64,000 bases of DNA. Origin: Ruminococcaceae bacterium UBA7212 (lineage in GTDB: Bacteria > Bacillota > Clostridia > Oscillospirales > Acutalibacteraceae). Shown in pieces: positions 25,912 through 33,937 of this stretch. The notes beneath the pieces are model-generated. The model was not told the origin of the DNA. It saw nothing but the letters and a program-made list of their open reading frames with translations, and did no database searches. A program made the translations under genes and the position numbers. Where the stretch lies: NCBI GenBank assembly GCA_002490525.1, contig DKUE01000039.1, positions 47,823-111,822 of the forward strand. The letters run 5' to 3'. The stretch's first letter is position 1; every line of letters starts with the position of its first letter.

Positions 25912-26616
25912 TTATAAAAATATGCTTTTAAATTTCTTTGAGGTCGCCATAGAAAACCAATCCTCACCCGCCACAATGATGTGGTCGTTCAGCTTTACCC
26001 CAAGGTTTTTCAGCATGGAAAACAGATACCGCGTCGCTTCTACATCCTGCATAGACGGTGCGGCAACGCCTTCGGGATGATTGTGCGCGACAATTACATG
26101 CGTCGCCCCTGTATGAATCACCGCTTCCGCAAGCTTACGTGAACGAAGCGCAGTGGAATTCACCGTTCCGTCGGAAATCACCACCGTTTTTAACACCTTA
26201 CACTTGTGATTCATGCAGATTGCCAAAAACCGCTCTGCATTTTGCCCCACAAACTGCGGCACGAGATATTCTCCCGTTGCCTGCGCGGTTTTTAAAAACA
26301 GTGTTTCTGCGCCCTGCTTGCTTTGCGCATATTTCCCGTAAAGCGCAGGAATCAGTTTGATTAAAATTGCCGTGTTTTCTGTAATCCCACCGACCTGCAT
26401 CAGCGATTCCACCGATGCGTCAAACACCGCGGAAAATGAGCCGAATGCGGAAATCAGCTTGTGCGCCAATTCATTGGTATCACGTTGCGGTATGGCGTAA
26501 AACAGCAACAGTTCCAATGCATTGTGGTCCTCAAAAGCATCTAAGCCCTCCCGCAGGAAACGTGCCTTGACTCTGGCGCGGTGTCCCGAATGGGGATGCG
26601 CTTGTTTTTCTTCCAT
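25912..26616 (-). CDS. radC: RadC-family JAB/MPN domain protein
   Basis: RadC proteins carry a metal-dependent JAB domain; the old DNA-repair label has not held up and the true role is open. Residues 10-105 contain helix-hairpin-helix-like DNA-binding elements (GSFSAVFDASVESLMQVGGI). The JAMM ligands lie in VAHNHPEGVAAPSMQD (His178, His180, Ser188, Asp191). The 234 residues are normal. It ends a two-gene unit with pyrE, which stops five bases downstream of its start region on the same strand. Confidence 0.92.
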   Translation of the reverse strand: MEEKQAHPHSGHRARVKARFLREGLDAFEDHNALELLLFYAIPQRDTNELAHKLISAFGSFSAVFDASVESLMQVGGITENTAILIKLIPALYGKYAQSKQGAETLFLKTAQATGEYLVPQFVGQNAERFLAICMNHKCKVLKTVVISDGTVNSTALRSRKLAEAVIHTGATHVIVAHNHPEGVAAPSMQDVEATRYLFSMLKNLGVKLNDHIIVAGEDWFSMATSKKFKSIFL

Positions 26617-26621
26617 CGCGT

Positions 26622-27206
26622 TTATTTGATTTTGCGGCTGCCGGGCTTAACAAGCTCCAGCTCGCCCGCCTTGCAAAGCGGGCACTCGTCTTTTTCCCAA
26701 GAAGTGACATCTGCCGAATACACTGCCTTGAACGGTACGCCGAAGTCAATTTTGCCGCCTGTACGGTCTACAACAGACCCGACACCGACAATATCGCCGC
26801 CCGCCGCACGGACAAGCTCAATAACCTCTTTGACAGAGCCGCCTGTCGTAACAACATCCTCAACAATCAGAACCTTTTGACCGGGTTCGACCGCGAAGCC
26901 GCGGCGCAGTGTCATTTTGCCGTTTTCATCACGCTCTGTAAAGAAATTTTCACAGTGCAGTGCACGCGAAACCTCATACGCCATTTGTACCGCACCCATA
27001 GCAGGTCCGATAACCACTTCTACGCCCGCATCGGCATATTTTTCGCCGAGCGCGGCGCAAAGCTCCTCGCTGTATTTGGTATTGCGGAAAATTTTGGCAC
27101 ATTGCAGATACTTATTGGAATGTCTGCCCGAGGTCAAAAGGAAATGCCCCTCTAAAAGCACGCCCGCCTCTTTTAAAACCTCGACAACTCTTTCTTCTGT
27201 AATCAT
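26622..27206 (-). CDS. pyrE: Orotate phosphoribosyltransferase
   Basis: PyrE joins orotate and PRPP to orotidine monophosphate in pyrimidine synthesis. The PRPP loop is VLIVEDVVTTGGSV (about 112-125), and the flexible catalytic loop and LLTSGRHSNKYLQC block are present. The C-terminal tail has a CPLC pair, as in the long clostridial form (194 residues). GGGAGTG precedes the ATG. radC follows five bases after its stop. No other pyr genes are near. Confidence 0.95.
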   Translation of the reverse strand: MITEERVVEVLKEAGVLLEGHFLLTSGRHSNKYLQCAKIFRNTKYSEELCAALGEKYADAGVEVVIGPAMGAVQMAYEVSRALHCENFFTERDENGKMTLRRGFAVEPGQKVLIVEDVVTTGGSVKEVIELVRAAGGDIVGVGSVVDRTGGKIDFGVPFKAVYSADVTSWEKDECPLCKAGELELVKPGSRKIK

Positions 27207-27261
27207 ATTTTAACACTCCCTGTTCTGTTTTTCTGTATTTTACCATATGAAATCTATTTTG

Positions 27262-27294
27262 AAAAGAGAAACAGGTGCAAAAAATGCACCTGTT
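27262..27294 (-). terminator. Terminator at the end of the cobalamin-riboswitch operon
   Basis: AACAGGTGCA (27270-27279) pairs with TGCACCTGTT (27285-27294). On the minus strand it is followed by TCTCTTTTC. It lies just after the last gene, at 27305. Confidence 0.7.
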
Positions 27295-27304
27295 CGGAAG
27301 ATTT

Positions 27305-27859
27305 TTAAAATTTAAACAGTTTTCGAAAGGATTTGCGCCATTTCAGCATATACAGTGTGACAAGCCGTGACAAAGCAATATCATAAATCACAAAAACTAC
27401 ATTACCCATTGCGAGCAGTATCCACACCGCCCACTTACCGTATTTTTCCATGTCTTCAAACGGCAGCTGAAATACATACAGTATAATCACATAAGCGAGC
27501 ACAACGGATGCATTGAAAATCACAAATTTCAGCACCCATAAAAGCGCGCCCTTGAGCCGTTTTTCCAAAACGGCTTTCACAATCGGGTAATGTCCGAAAA
27601 AGAACACATACATTACAGCGGCTTCTTTATTGGGCAATACCAAAAGTGCCAAAACAGACGTTGCCGCATACACACCGAACGCCCATTTTTTATCAACGTC
27701 TATCACCACAACCACAAGCAGAATACCTGCCGCCGCAGGCAATGCGTAAGAAAGCGTGGTAAACACTGCCGTTAAAAACATGGTCGTTACAGAAAGCGCC
27801 GCAATAATGCCGCCGAGCGCTGTTTTTGAAGAATTGCGAATCCCGCTTTTGTTCGCCAT
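27305..27859 (-). CDS. Polytopic membrane protein of unknown function
   Basis: A 184-residue protein with five or six membrane segments (about 14-40, 43-56, 60-75, 80-98, 110-132, 142-165) and a basic C-terminal tail, KWRKSFRKLFKF. The build recalls ECF S components or DUF2232 proteins, but no diagnostic motif is present and I do not assign a family. The J-domain gene ends one base before its ATG, so translation is coupled. It is the last gene of the long operon. Confidence 0.8.
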   Translation of the reverse strand: MANKSGIRNSSKTALGGIIAALSVTTMFLTAVFTTLSYALPAAAGILLVVVVIDVDKKWAFGVYAATSVLALLVLPNKEAAVMYVFFFGHYPIVKAVLEKRLKGALLWVLKFVIFNASVVLAYVIILYVFQLPFEDMEKYGKWAVWILLAMGNVVFVIYDIALSRLVTLYMLKWRKSFRKLFKF

Positions 27860-27860
27860 C

Positions 27861-28478
27861 TCAGCACCCCGGAATCAAATCGCCGCCCATACACTCACAG
27901 CAACAATCCGCACACAAAAGCGATGAGCAAATATCACACGCACTGCACCCACCGCCGCGTGTCTGTCGGTAACCGCCGCGTGCATTGTTGTTGAGACTGT
28001 TAAACGCCGCTGCATATTCGCTGTTTTGCGGGTCCATTTGGCAAGCTTTGGACAAATTGCTGTAGGCTTCGTCAAACCAGCCGCGGCGCTGCTGAATCTG
28101 CCCCTTTAAGAAATACCATTCCGCCGAGCGCTGTTCGCGCGGAATCCCGTCTAAAAGCATTTCCGCATCATCCATGCGTCCTGCATGGATTTGCGCCCGA
28201 ATATCCGAGAACTGTGAACCACTGTAGCTGTAGGTATTGTAATTCGTATTCTGATAAGCCGAACGGTTTGAACTGCCGTAAGACGTCTGCCCACGGCGCG
28301 CGGTAACAATTGCGTCATAAGCCGCATCCAGTTCCGCCATTTTTTGCTGTGCAACATCATAGAGCGGACCGTTTTGCACGGTATCATCCTGATATTGCCG
28401 CGCCAGACGGCGGTAAGCGTCTTTAATCTGTTCATCAGTCGCATTTTCAGGCACACCTAAAACCGCATACGGATTCAT
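27861..28478 (-). CDS. Degenerate J-domain protein with TPR-like and cysteine-rich tail
   Basis: Residues 1-65 are a DnaJ domain (NPYAVLGVPENATDEQIKDAY, then helix III EKMAELDAAYDAI-like). The HPD tripeptide needed to stimulate DnaK is replaced by Gln30-Asp31-Asp32, so normal Hsp70 cochaperone action is unlikely. A tyrosine/serine/asparagine-rich linker follows, then two TPR-like helices (AEWYFLKGQIQQRRGWFDEAYSNLSKA). The last 35 residues carry 11 cysteines in CSACDICSSLLCADCCCEC, probably metal-binding. The ATG overlaps the end of the DUF5685 gene by four bases; this pairing seems fixed in related Clostridia. Confidence 0.85.
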   Translation of the reverse strand: MNPYAVLGVPENATDEQIKDAYRRLARQYQDDTVQNGPLYDVAQQKMAELDAAYDAIVTARRGQTSYGSSNRSAYQNTNYNTYSYSGSQFSDIRAQIHAGRMDDAEMLLDGIPREQRSAEWYFLKGQIQQRRGWFDEAYSNLSKACQMDPQNSEYAAAFNSLNNNARGGYRQTRGGGCSACDICSSLLCADCCCECMGGDLIPGC

Positions 28479-29362
28479 ACGCTTTCGTTCACCTCTTCAT
28501 ATTTCTTACGGACAGTCATGCAAACCGACTCCAACCCGTCCTGTAAAATATTTTCCAAAATACCGCGGTGCACTTCGCCCGAGAGCAGGTGAAAGCTGAC
28601 CGCCGCTTCGTTTGCCGTCATGTGCAAAGCGCGCAAAATATTTTCATGCAGTGCTGTGTCACGAAGCTCTGCGACATCACGAATGTCATATTTCGTTACA
28701 AACGGATTGTAATTTCCGCTTTTTAAATCGTCTTCCAAATCATCGTAAGCATCAAGCAAATACACAAAGCGCCCCACACAGTACGCGACACGTTCTATAA
28801 TCCGTTTTTGCGTTTCAGACTGTATAAACGCCGTACACACGGCGGCAAGTGCCCTGGCAGACGGGTCTGCCGCGCGGTCTGTGGAAACACAACCCTCTTT
28901 TTCCAGCACCGACTGTGCTGTCATTGCCTGCTCCACAGCCTCGGCAAACTGCGGGTAACGCGTTTTTGCTTTTTTATATTTCCCGCGAAGATACGGACTA
29001 ACCATATACGCCGCTATTCTTTTGAGAGCTTTGCCGTCTGCAATGTTGTCCCGCACTTTTTGATAGGACATCAGCACCGTCAGCGCGGCGGCGGCGCGAT
29101 AGCTTTCACCGCAATTTGTTTGATAATTACACTTTTTCAAGGGATTGAAACGGCATCTGCCTGCTTTATATTCAGGATTTTCGCCGCTTTCGGCACAATC
29201 TTGCAGTAAAACGTAAAAGCAAGCATCGTAGCTTAACAGTCCGCGTGCGGCAAGTCCGTATTCTTCGCCGAGTACGCGGCAAAGCGTACAGTACACAGCT
29301 TTGTATTCTTCATATTCGCGCACACGAAGCTCCGCCTTGCAGACCTTGACATAGCCGAACAA
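28475..29362 (-). CDS. DUF5685 family protein
   Basis: A 295-residue, mainly helical cytoplasmic protein. The N-terminal pattern LFGYVKVCKAELRVREYEEYKAVYCTLCRVLG, with paired cysteines, is the DUF5685 hallmark. Further cysteines in CRFNPLKKCNYQTNC suggest a metal site, and DAYDDLEDDLKSGNYNPF resembles the aspartate-rich helices of all-helical prenyl-binding folds, though this is only a likeness. The start is a TTG seven bases after AGAGGAAG. It sits between metF (16 bases upstream) and the J-domain gene (four-base overlap). Role unknown. Confidence 0.85.
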   Translation of the reverse strand: MFGYVKVCKAELRVREYEEYKAVYCTLCRVLGEEYGLAARGLLSYDACFYVLLQDCAESGENPEYKAGRCRFNPLKKCNYQTNCGESYRAAAALTVLMSYQKVRDNIADGKALKRIAAYMVSPYLRGKYKKAKTRYPQFAEAVEQAMTAQSVLEKEGCVSTDRAADPSARALAAVCTAFIQSETQKRIIERVAYCVGRFVYLLDAYDDLEDDLKSGNYNPFVTKYDIRDVAELRDTALHENILRALHMTANEAAVSFHLLSGEVHRGILENILQDGLESVCMTVRKKYEEVNESV

Positions 29363-29378
29363 GCAAACACTTCCTCTT

Positions 29379-30239
29379 TTACAGAATTGAAGAAAGATTG
29401 TGCATAATCGCGCCCGCAACTTCAGGACGGTTCATCGTGTAAATGTGAATCCCATTTACGCCGTTCGCAATCAAGTCGATTATCTGCTCCGTCGCGTACG
29501 CAATCCCCGCTTGTTTCAGCGCTTCGGGATTGTCGGAAAATTTGTCAATCATCACTTTAAAACGGGAGGGCAGCGTTGTACCCGAAAGTACACAGGAGCG
29601 TTCTATCTGCCGTTTATTTATCACGGGCATGATACCCGCGAGCACAGGAACGTCAATTCCTTTTTTCAGTGCGCGGTACAAAAAGCTGTAAAGCGCGGTA
29701 TTATCAAAAAACATCTGCGTTACCAAAAAATCCGCACCGCAGTCTACCTTTTCCTTTAAATGCTCCAAATCCGCATCGGGACTGGTCGCTTCGACATGCC
29801 CTTCGGGATAGCATGCCGCACCGACGGAAAAGCCGCCGATTTCCCGTAAGACGGTAATCAATTCGCTTGCATACCGATAATGATGCCCATCAGGTGCGTA
29901 ATTTTCAGGCAAATCTCCGCGCAGTGCAAGAATGTTCTCAATGCCTTTTGTTTTCAAATCCATCACGATGCGCTCAATTTCCCGCTTACTGCTCGATGCG
30001 CAGGTTAAGTGAGCAAGTGCGGGAATATGCAAATCATTCTGAATGTGCACGGCAATTTTCGGCGTATTCACGGAAGTACCGCCGCCCGCACCGTAGGTTA
30101 CGCTGATAAAATCGGGCTGAAAGCCCGACAGCGTATCCACAGCCGCTTCCACCGGGGCATATGCCGCATCGTTTTTCGGCGGAAATACCTCAAATGAGGT
30201 TGTACGCGTTTGATTCTTCAGCTGTTCGGAAATTTTCAT
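29379..30239 (-). CDS. metF: 5,10-methylenetetrahydrofolate reductase
   Basis: MetF reduces methylene-THF to methyl-THF, the methyl donor for methionine synthase. The FAD-bound TIM barrel shows TSFEVFPPK (14-22), FISVTYGAGG, HLTCASSSKREIE, ILALRGD and TQMFFDN. The 286 residues are normal length. It lies seven bases after the ECF S-component gene, inside the operon that starts at a cobalamin riboswitch. Methyl-THF feeds the B12-dependent MetH reaction, which gives the placement a metabolic sense. Confidence 0.95.
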   Translation of the reverse strand: MKISEQLKNQTRTTSFEVFPPKNDAAYAPVEAAVDTLSGFQPDFISVTYGAGGGTSVNTPKIAVHIQNDLHIPALAHLTCASSSKREIERIVMDLKTKGIENILALRGDLPENYAPDGHHYRYASELITVLREIGGFSVGAACYPEGHVEATSPDADLEHLKEKVDCGADFLVTQMFFDNTALYSFLYRALKKGIDVPVLAGIMPVINKRQIERSCVLSGTTLPSRFKVMIDKFSDNPEALKQAGIAYATEQIIDLIANGVNGIHIYTMNRPEVAGAIMHNLSSIL

Positions 30240-30246
30240 AGGTCGT

Positions 30247-30792
30247 CTATCCGTCCAAATCCATATATTTTAAGCGTATACGTTCGGCGCGGCGCAGAAA
30301 CGGCATTGCGAGAAACGCCAAAAACAGCGCCGTAGACCCCATATGCGTTGCATTAAACAAAACCGACGCCGAAAGCGCCGTCAGCACCGCAGGAAAACTC
30401 AGCGGTCTTACAAAGAAAAACAGATTCCAAGTATCTAATATCATACCATAAAGCGCCGCACAGAACAAGCCGAACAGCACGATTTTCCACAGCTTATCGC
30501 GGAATTTACAGTTTGTTAACAAACCCGAAAGCCAGCCCACCAGTCCCCATGCAGCCATTTGAACAGGCGTCCAGAACCCCTGCCCAAAATAAAAATTGGA
30601 CAAAAGTGCCGAAAGTACACCCGTCAAAAAGCCACTTGTAGGTCCGAACGCCATTCCGGACAAAATTACAATCGCAGTTGTTGGTTTAAAATTCGGTATC
30701 GGTGCAAAAGCAATACGTCCGAATACCGCGAAAGCCGTCATGACGGAAACGGACACCATACGCGGCAAGGTGAAAAATTTACGCTTTTCCAT
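30247..30792 (-). CDS. ECF transporter substrate-binding (S) component, probably for corrinoid
   Basis: S components bind a vitamin in the membrane and dock to the EcfT/A module. The 181 residues contain about six helices and conserved loops: RIAFAPIPNFKPTTAIVILSG, FGPTSGFLTGVLSALLSN and FGQGFWTPVQMAAWGLVG. GGAGGT precedes the ATG, which overlaps the end of the ecfA gene by 14 bases. Complete T, A-A' and S genes lie together and follow a cobalamin riboswitch, so cobalamin or another corrinoid is the likely cargo. The sequence is not one I can match with certainty to CbrT, so the substrate is an inference. Confidence 0.85.
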   Translation of the reverse strand: MEKRKFFTLPRMVSVSVMTAFAVFGRIAFAPIPNFKPTTAIVILSGMAFGPTSGFLTGVLSALLSNFYFGQGFWTPVQMAAWGLVGWLSGLLTNCKFRDKLWKIVLFGLFCAALYGMILDTWNLFFFVRPLSFPAVLTALSASVLFNATHMGSTALFLAFLAMPFLRRAERIRLKYMDLDG

Positions 30793-32410
30793 TTTCCACC
30801 TCCGAAAGGGACACGGGACGGCAGACGGGGTCGGTATCGCAGAACACCTGCGCGGTTGAAGAGGTATATACTGTACCGCTTGTAAAAAACATGCGGCGCG
30901 GCGCCTGCAATACGAATTCGCCGTCGAACAGCAAAGCGCAGTGCGCGGCGGTTTCAGCGACAAAATCCAAATCGTGCGTCACAAATAAAACCGTTTTTCC
31001 GATTTCCTGCAGTTCGCGTAGCTGACGGCACAGCGACTGCCGGCAAGCAGGGTCAAGCCCTTTTGTCGGCTCATCGAACAGCAAAACATCGGGATCCTTG
31101 AGCAATGCCGCCGCGACCGCAACGCGCTGCTGCTGTCCCGCGCTCAAATCGAACGGATTGCGCGGAAGAAATTCGAGGAGTCCGAGCGTTTCGGCAATTT
31201 CCTGCACACGAGAATTCACGGGGGCGGGATTGGACGTACCGTTAAACAGCTTGAAAAGCGTTTTTGCTGTCGGCGGCACTGCGGCGGCATTGAGAATTTC
31301 GCCCACAGTATCAAAGGCAAAGCAGGCTTGCGGATTTTGCGGCACAACTGCACAAGAGAGGTGCTCCGCGCGCTTCACTTTACCGCTGTACGGTGCAAGT
31401 TCTCCTGAAAGCAATTTCAAAAATGTTGTTTTGCCCGCGCCGTTTGCACCGATGACGGCAAAGCAGTCCCCGCGGCAAAGTGTAAAATCCACCGCACGAA
31501 GCACATCTTCGCTCCCTTTTTTGTATCGAAAAGAAGCATGGCGCAAAGAAATCAGCGGTTCGCCGCGCGGCACCTCAATCGGCTCGGAGAAATGCAGAGA
31601 GAGCTTATGCGACTGCACCAAGGTTCGGCACTGCCCGAGCGTTTTCGGTACAGAATCCAAAACGGCAATCCCCGTCACAGACGGAATTAACGCAGACGGT
31701 GCGGCAGTCGGATACGCCCGCAAAAATGCATCGGCATCGGCATAAGCTTTGCACCGCCCCTGCTCCAAAACCAACACTTGTGTTATATACGGCAAAATCG
31801 GCTGTATATTGTGTTCCGTTAAAACCACGGTTACACCCAATTCCGTATGCAACTTTAAAAGCGCGCGCAAAAAACGTTCCCCCGAAAACGGGTCGAGCAT
31901 TGAAAACGGCTCGTCCAAAAGCAACAGACGCGGTGAACAGACAAACGCCGCCATCAAATTGACTAACTGTTTCTCACCGCCTGAAAGCGTCCGGATATTG
32001 CGGTTATATAAATCCTGCGCACCGAAAAAACTGACAGTTTCGGCGACTTTTAAACGGATTTCTGCTTCCGACAGACCCAAATTCTCCGGTAAAAAGCGTA
32101 ATTCGTTACGCACATATTCGGACACCTGCTGTGTATCCGGGTTCTGTGCTGTAAAGCTAATATTCTTTACAGAATCTTCGTAGGGCATTTCCGAAATCGG
32201 TCTCCCGTCAAAATTCAATTGGCCTGTACGCCTGCCCTTCGGTGCAATTTCATTCTTCAAAAGGCGAAGAAGCGTGGTTTTGCCGCAGCCCGAGGCGCCG
32301 TACAGCAATACGAACGCGCCCGACTCTACCGAAAAGGATACGCCATTCAAGACAGGTGCTTCCGCGCCCGTATATGTAAAGGTTAAATCCTTTGCACTGA
32401 AAATTTCCAT
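30779..32410 (-). CDS. ECF transporter double ATPase (EcfA-EcfA' in one chain)
   Basis: Two ABC ATPase domains in 543 residues energise the ECF transporter. Domain 1 has Walker A GASGCGKTT (38-46), LSGGE (142-146) and LLLLDEP (162-168). Domain 2 has GANGAGKTT (321-329), LSAGQQQR (about 443) and VLLFDEPTKGLDP. Between them lies a 75-residue linker. Most Firmicutes encode two separate EcfA proteins that serve many S components; a fused, operon-dedicated pair points to a group I (self-contained) transporter. GGAGGTG supports the ATG at 32410, within the end of the ecfT gene. Confidence 0.93.
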   Translation of the reverse strand: MEIFSAKDLTFTYTGAEAPVLNGVSFSVESGAFVLLYGASGCGKTTLLRLLKNEIAPKGRRTGQLNFDGRPISEMPYEDSVKNISFTAQNPDTQQVSEYVRNELRFLPENLGLSEAEIRLKVAETVSFFGAQDLYNRNIRTLSGGEKQLVNLMAAFVCSPRLLLLDEPFSMLDPFSGERFLRALLKLHTELGVTVVLTEHNIQPILPYITQVLVLEQGRCKAYADADAFLRAYPTAAPSALIPSVTGIAVLDSVPKTLGQCRTLVQSHKLSLHFSEPIEVPRGEPLISLRHASFRYKKGSEDVLRAVDFTLCRGDCFAVIGANGAGKTTFLKLLSGELAPYSGKVKRAEHLSCAVVPQNPQACFAFDTVGEILNAAAVPPTAKTLFKLFNGTSNPAPVNSRVQEIAETLGLLEFLPRNPFDLSAGQQQRVAVAAALLKDPDVLLFDEPTKGLDPACRQSLCRQLRELQEIGKTVLFVTHDLDFVAETAAHCALLFDGEFVLQAPRRMFFTSGTVYTSSTAQVFCDTDPVCRPVSLSEVENGKA

Positions 32411-33255
32411 TTGCACACCTCCCACAGCTTCAAAAGACAAGGCATAAAGTAAAAAAACGCCAGCGGGATATAAATCCATGCCTGTTCAAAATAGACAGAC
32501 GGCCGAAAACACGGGTAAATTTCCGCTTTCAGCGGCGGCGCAAGAAAAACTGCACACATCTCGCCGACCGTGAGCAGGACTGCCGCCGTATCGCCGACCG
32601 AAAATCGGTATTTTTGCCGCGTGCGGCACATGGGGCACATCGCTCCGCGTGCTTTCATGGATACGGCAGTTTGGAACGAATCCTCCAAAACCCACGAAAA
32701 CAAAGCCGACAAACGCAAAAAACGCACAGTCAGCTTGTTATCCTTATCTGCCGATGCGGGCAGGGCGGCACAGGTCTGTTCGTATTTTTGCAGAGTTTTC
32801 GGCACAAGCGCCATAGAAAGGGAAAAAATGATTGCCAATCCTCGTGAAACACCCGAAAACAGGCGGTAAATACGGTCGGCATCCAAAAACGCACAGTAAA
32901 ACGAAAACCACAGCGCCGCACCCGTAAAATGCAGAGCAGAAAGCAAAGCGTAAAGAACTGACTCCAATGTAACGGCGGCATCTCCGATATAAAACAGCAC
33001 AGTCATGCCATTGCGGCTGAACAATACGTTGCACAGCACCAGTACCGCCCCCACAGGCAGACAAAAGCGCAGAAGGGCGCGCAATTCGAGCCTCTGCCCA
33101 TAGCAAAGAAACGAAAGCGCACCCGAAAGAACGCAAAGTACCGCGAGTATAGGCTGCACACGCGTAACGGTTAGCACCGAAACACCCAAAAGCAGCCACA
33201 AAAGCGTGCCTGTATGTAATTTGTAAAACAAGGTTCGGTTAATATTCACCGACAT
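32383..33255 (-). CDS. ecfT: ECF transporter transmembrane component EcfT
   Basis: EcfT couples ATP hydrolysis to toppling of the S component. The 290 residues have five or six membrane helices (from about 19-60, 75-95, 100-130, 220-240, 258-280) and the cytoplasmic coupling helices with the A-R-G type motif, here MKARGA (197-202). The ATG at 33255 overlaps the DUF4430 lipoprotein gene by 17 bases, and its end overlaps the double ATPase by 28. The tight overlaps show one transporter operon. Confidence 0.9.
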   Translation of the reverse strand: MSVNINRTLFYKLHTGTLLWLLLGVSVLTVTRVQPILAVLCVLSGALSFLCYGQRLELRALLRFCLPVGAVLVLCNVLFSRNGMTVLFYIGDAAVTLESVLYALLSALHFTGAALWFSFYCAFLDADRIYRLFSGVSRGLAIIFSLSMALVPKTLQKYEQTCAALPASADKDNKLTVRFLRLSALFSWVLEDSFQTAVSMKARGAMCPMCRTRQKYRFSVGDTAAVLLTVGEMCAVFLAPPLKAEIYPCFRPSVYFEQAWIYIPLAFFYFMPCLLKLWEVCKWKFSVQRI

Positions 33256-33937
33256 CCCCCATTCTGCAAGTGTAAATAAACTCCACGCGGTCGCCTGTTT
33301 GCAATTTATAATATTTGCAGGAAACATTCGGCAATTTTCCGTTCACACGGTACAGCCAGCCGCTGGTTTCACCGCAATCCTTTTCGGAGAGTCCCGCAAT
33401 ACTTTTTACATAGCCTCCGGACGTGATTTGACACACCGTTTTTTGTGATTTCAGCACACGTTTGAGTACCGTCATTGCGGATTCACCCTCGGTAAACTGT
33501 ACATTACCGTCTGACAGGATAACACCGTTTTGCGGCAAGAGTCCCGCAAAATTCGGATTGTCGAGAATTCCGTAATCAATCGCATTTTTGCAGTCCACCG
33601 AAAAGGAAGCAGTATTCTGTTTCGGTGCTTCTGCGGGCAGCTGTACATTCTGATTTCCAGACGGTGCCGCCGCACCGTTTGCACCCGTATTCGATTTCGG
33701 CGTATTGTCTGCATTCTGCACACCAACGGATGGATTCTCATTGACATCGGGTGCAGATATCCCACCTGCGGACAGATTCTCCGATACATCGGGGCGTGAA
33801 GAGAGTTCTTCCGTATTTTCCGAAGCCGCACTGCTTTCCGCATGCGGTTCGGACGGTACTTCCGTTGCGGGCTGTTTTTGACAGGCGCACAGCAGAAAGC
33901 TAAAAATCAATAGGAAAGATAAAACGCGCTTACGCAT
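33239..33937 (-). CDS. DUF4430 lipoprotein, transcobalamin C-domain-like
   Basis: The signal peptide ends in the lipobox LCAC (16-19), so the protein is anchored to the outside of the membrane through Cys19. A Ser/Asn/Glu-rich low-complexity linker runs to about residue 110. Residues 112-232 are a DUF4430 domain: MTVLKRVLKSQ, GGYVKSIAGLSEKDCGETSGWLYRVNG and the final LQTGDRVEFIYTC. This is the same fold as the C-terminal beta domain of intrinsic factor/transcobalamin. It overlaps both neighbours and is encoded directly before ecfT, so it probably captures corrinoid together with the upstream barrel protein. Confidence 0.85.
   Translation of the reverse strand: MRKRVLSFLLIFSFLLCACQKQPATEVPSEPHAESSAASENTEELSSRPDVSENLSAGGISAPDVNENPSVGVQNADNTPKSNTGANGAAAPSGNQNVQLPAEAPKQNTASFSVDCKNAIDYGILDNPNFAGLLPQNGVILSDGNVQFTEGESAMTVLKRVLKSQKTVCQITSGGYVKSIAGLSEKDCGETSGWLYRVNGKLPNVSCKYYKLQTGDRVEFIYTCRMGDVGEY

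Noticed and set aside
31098..31745. 215-codon open frame on the plus strand
   Set aside because: It is antisense to the double EcfA gene, lacks a start signal and reads as low-complexity Ser/Ala/Arg sequence.
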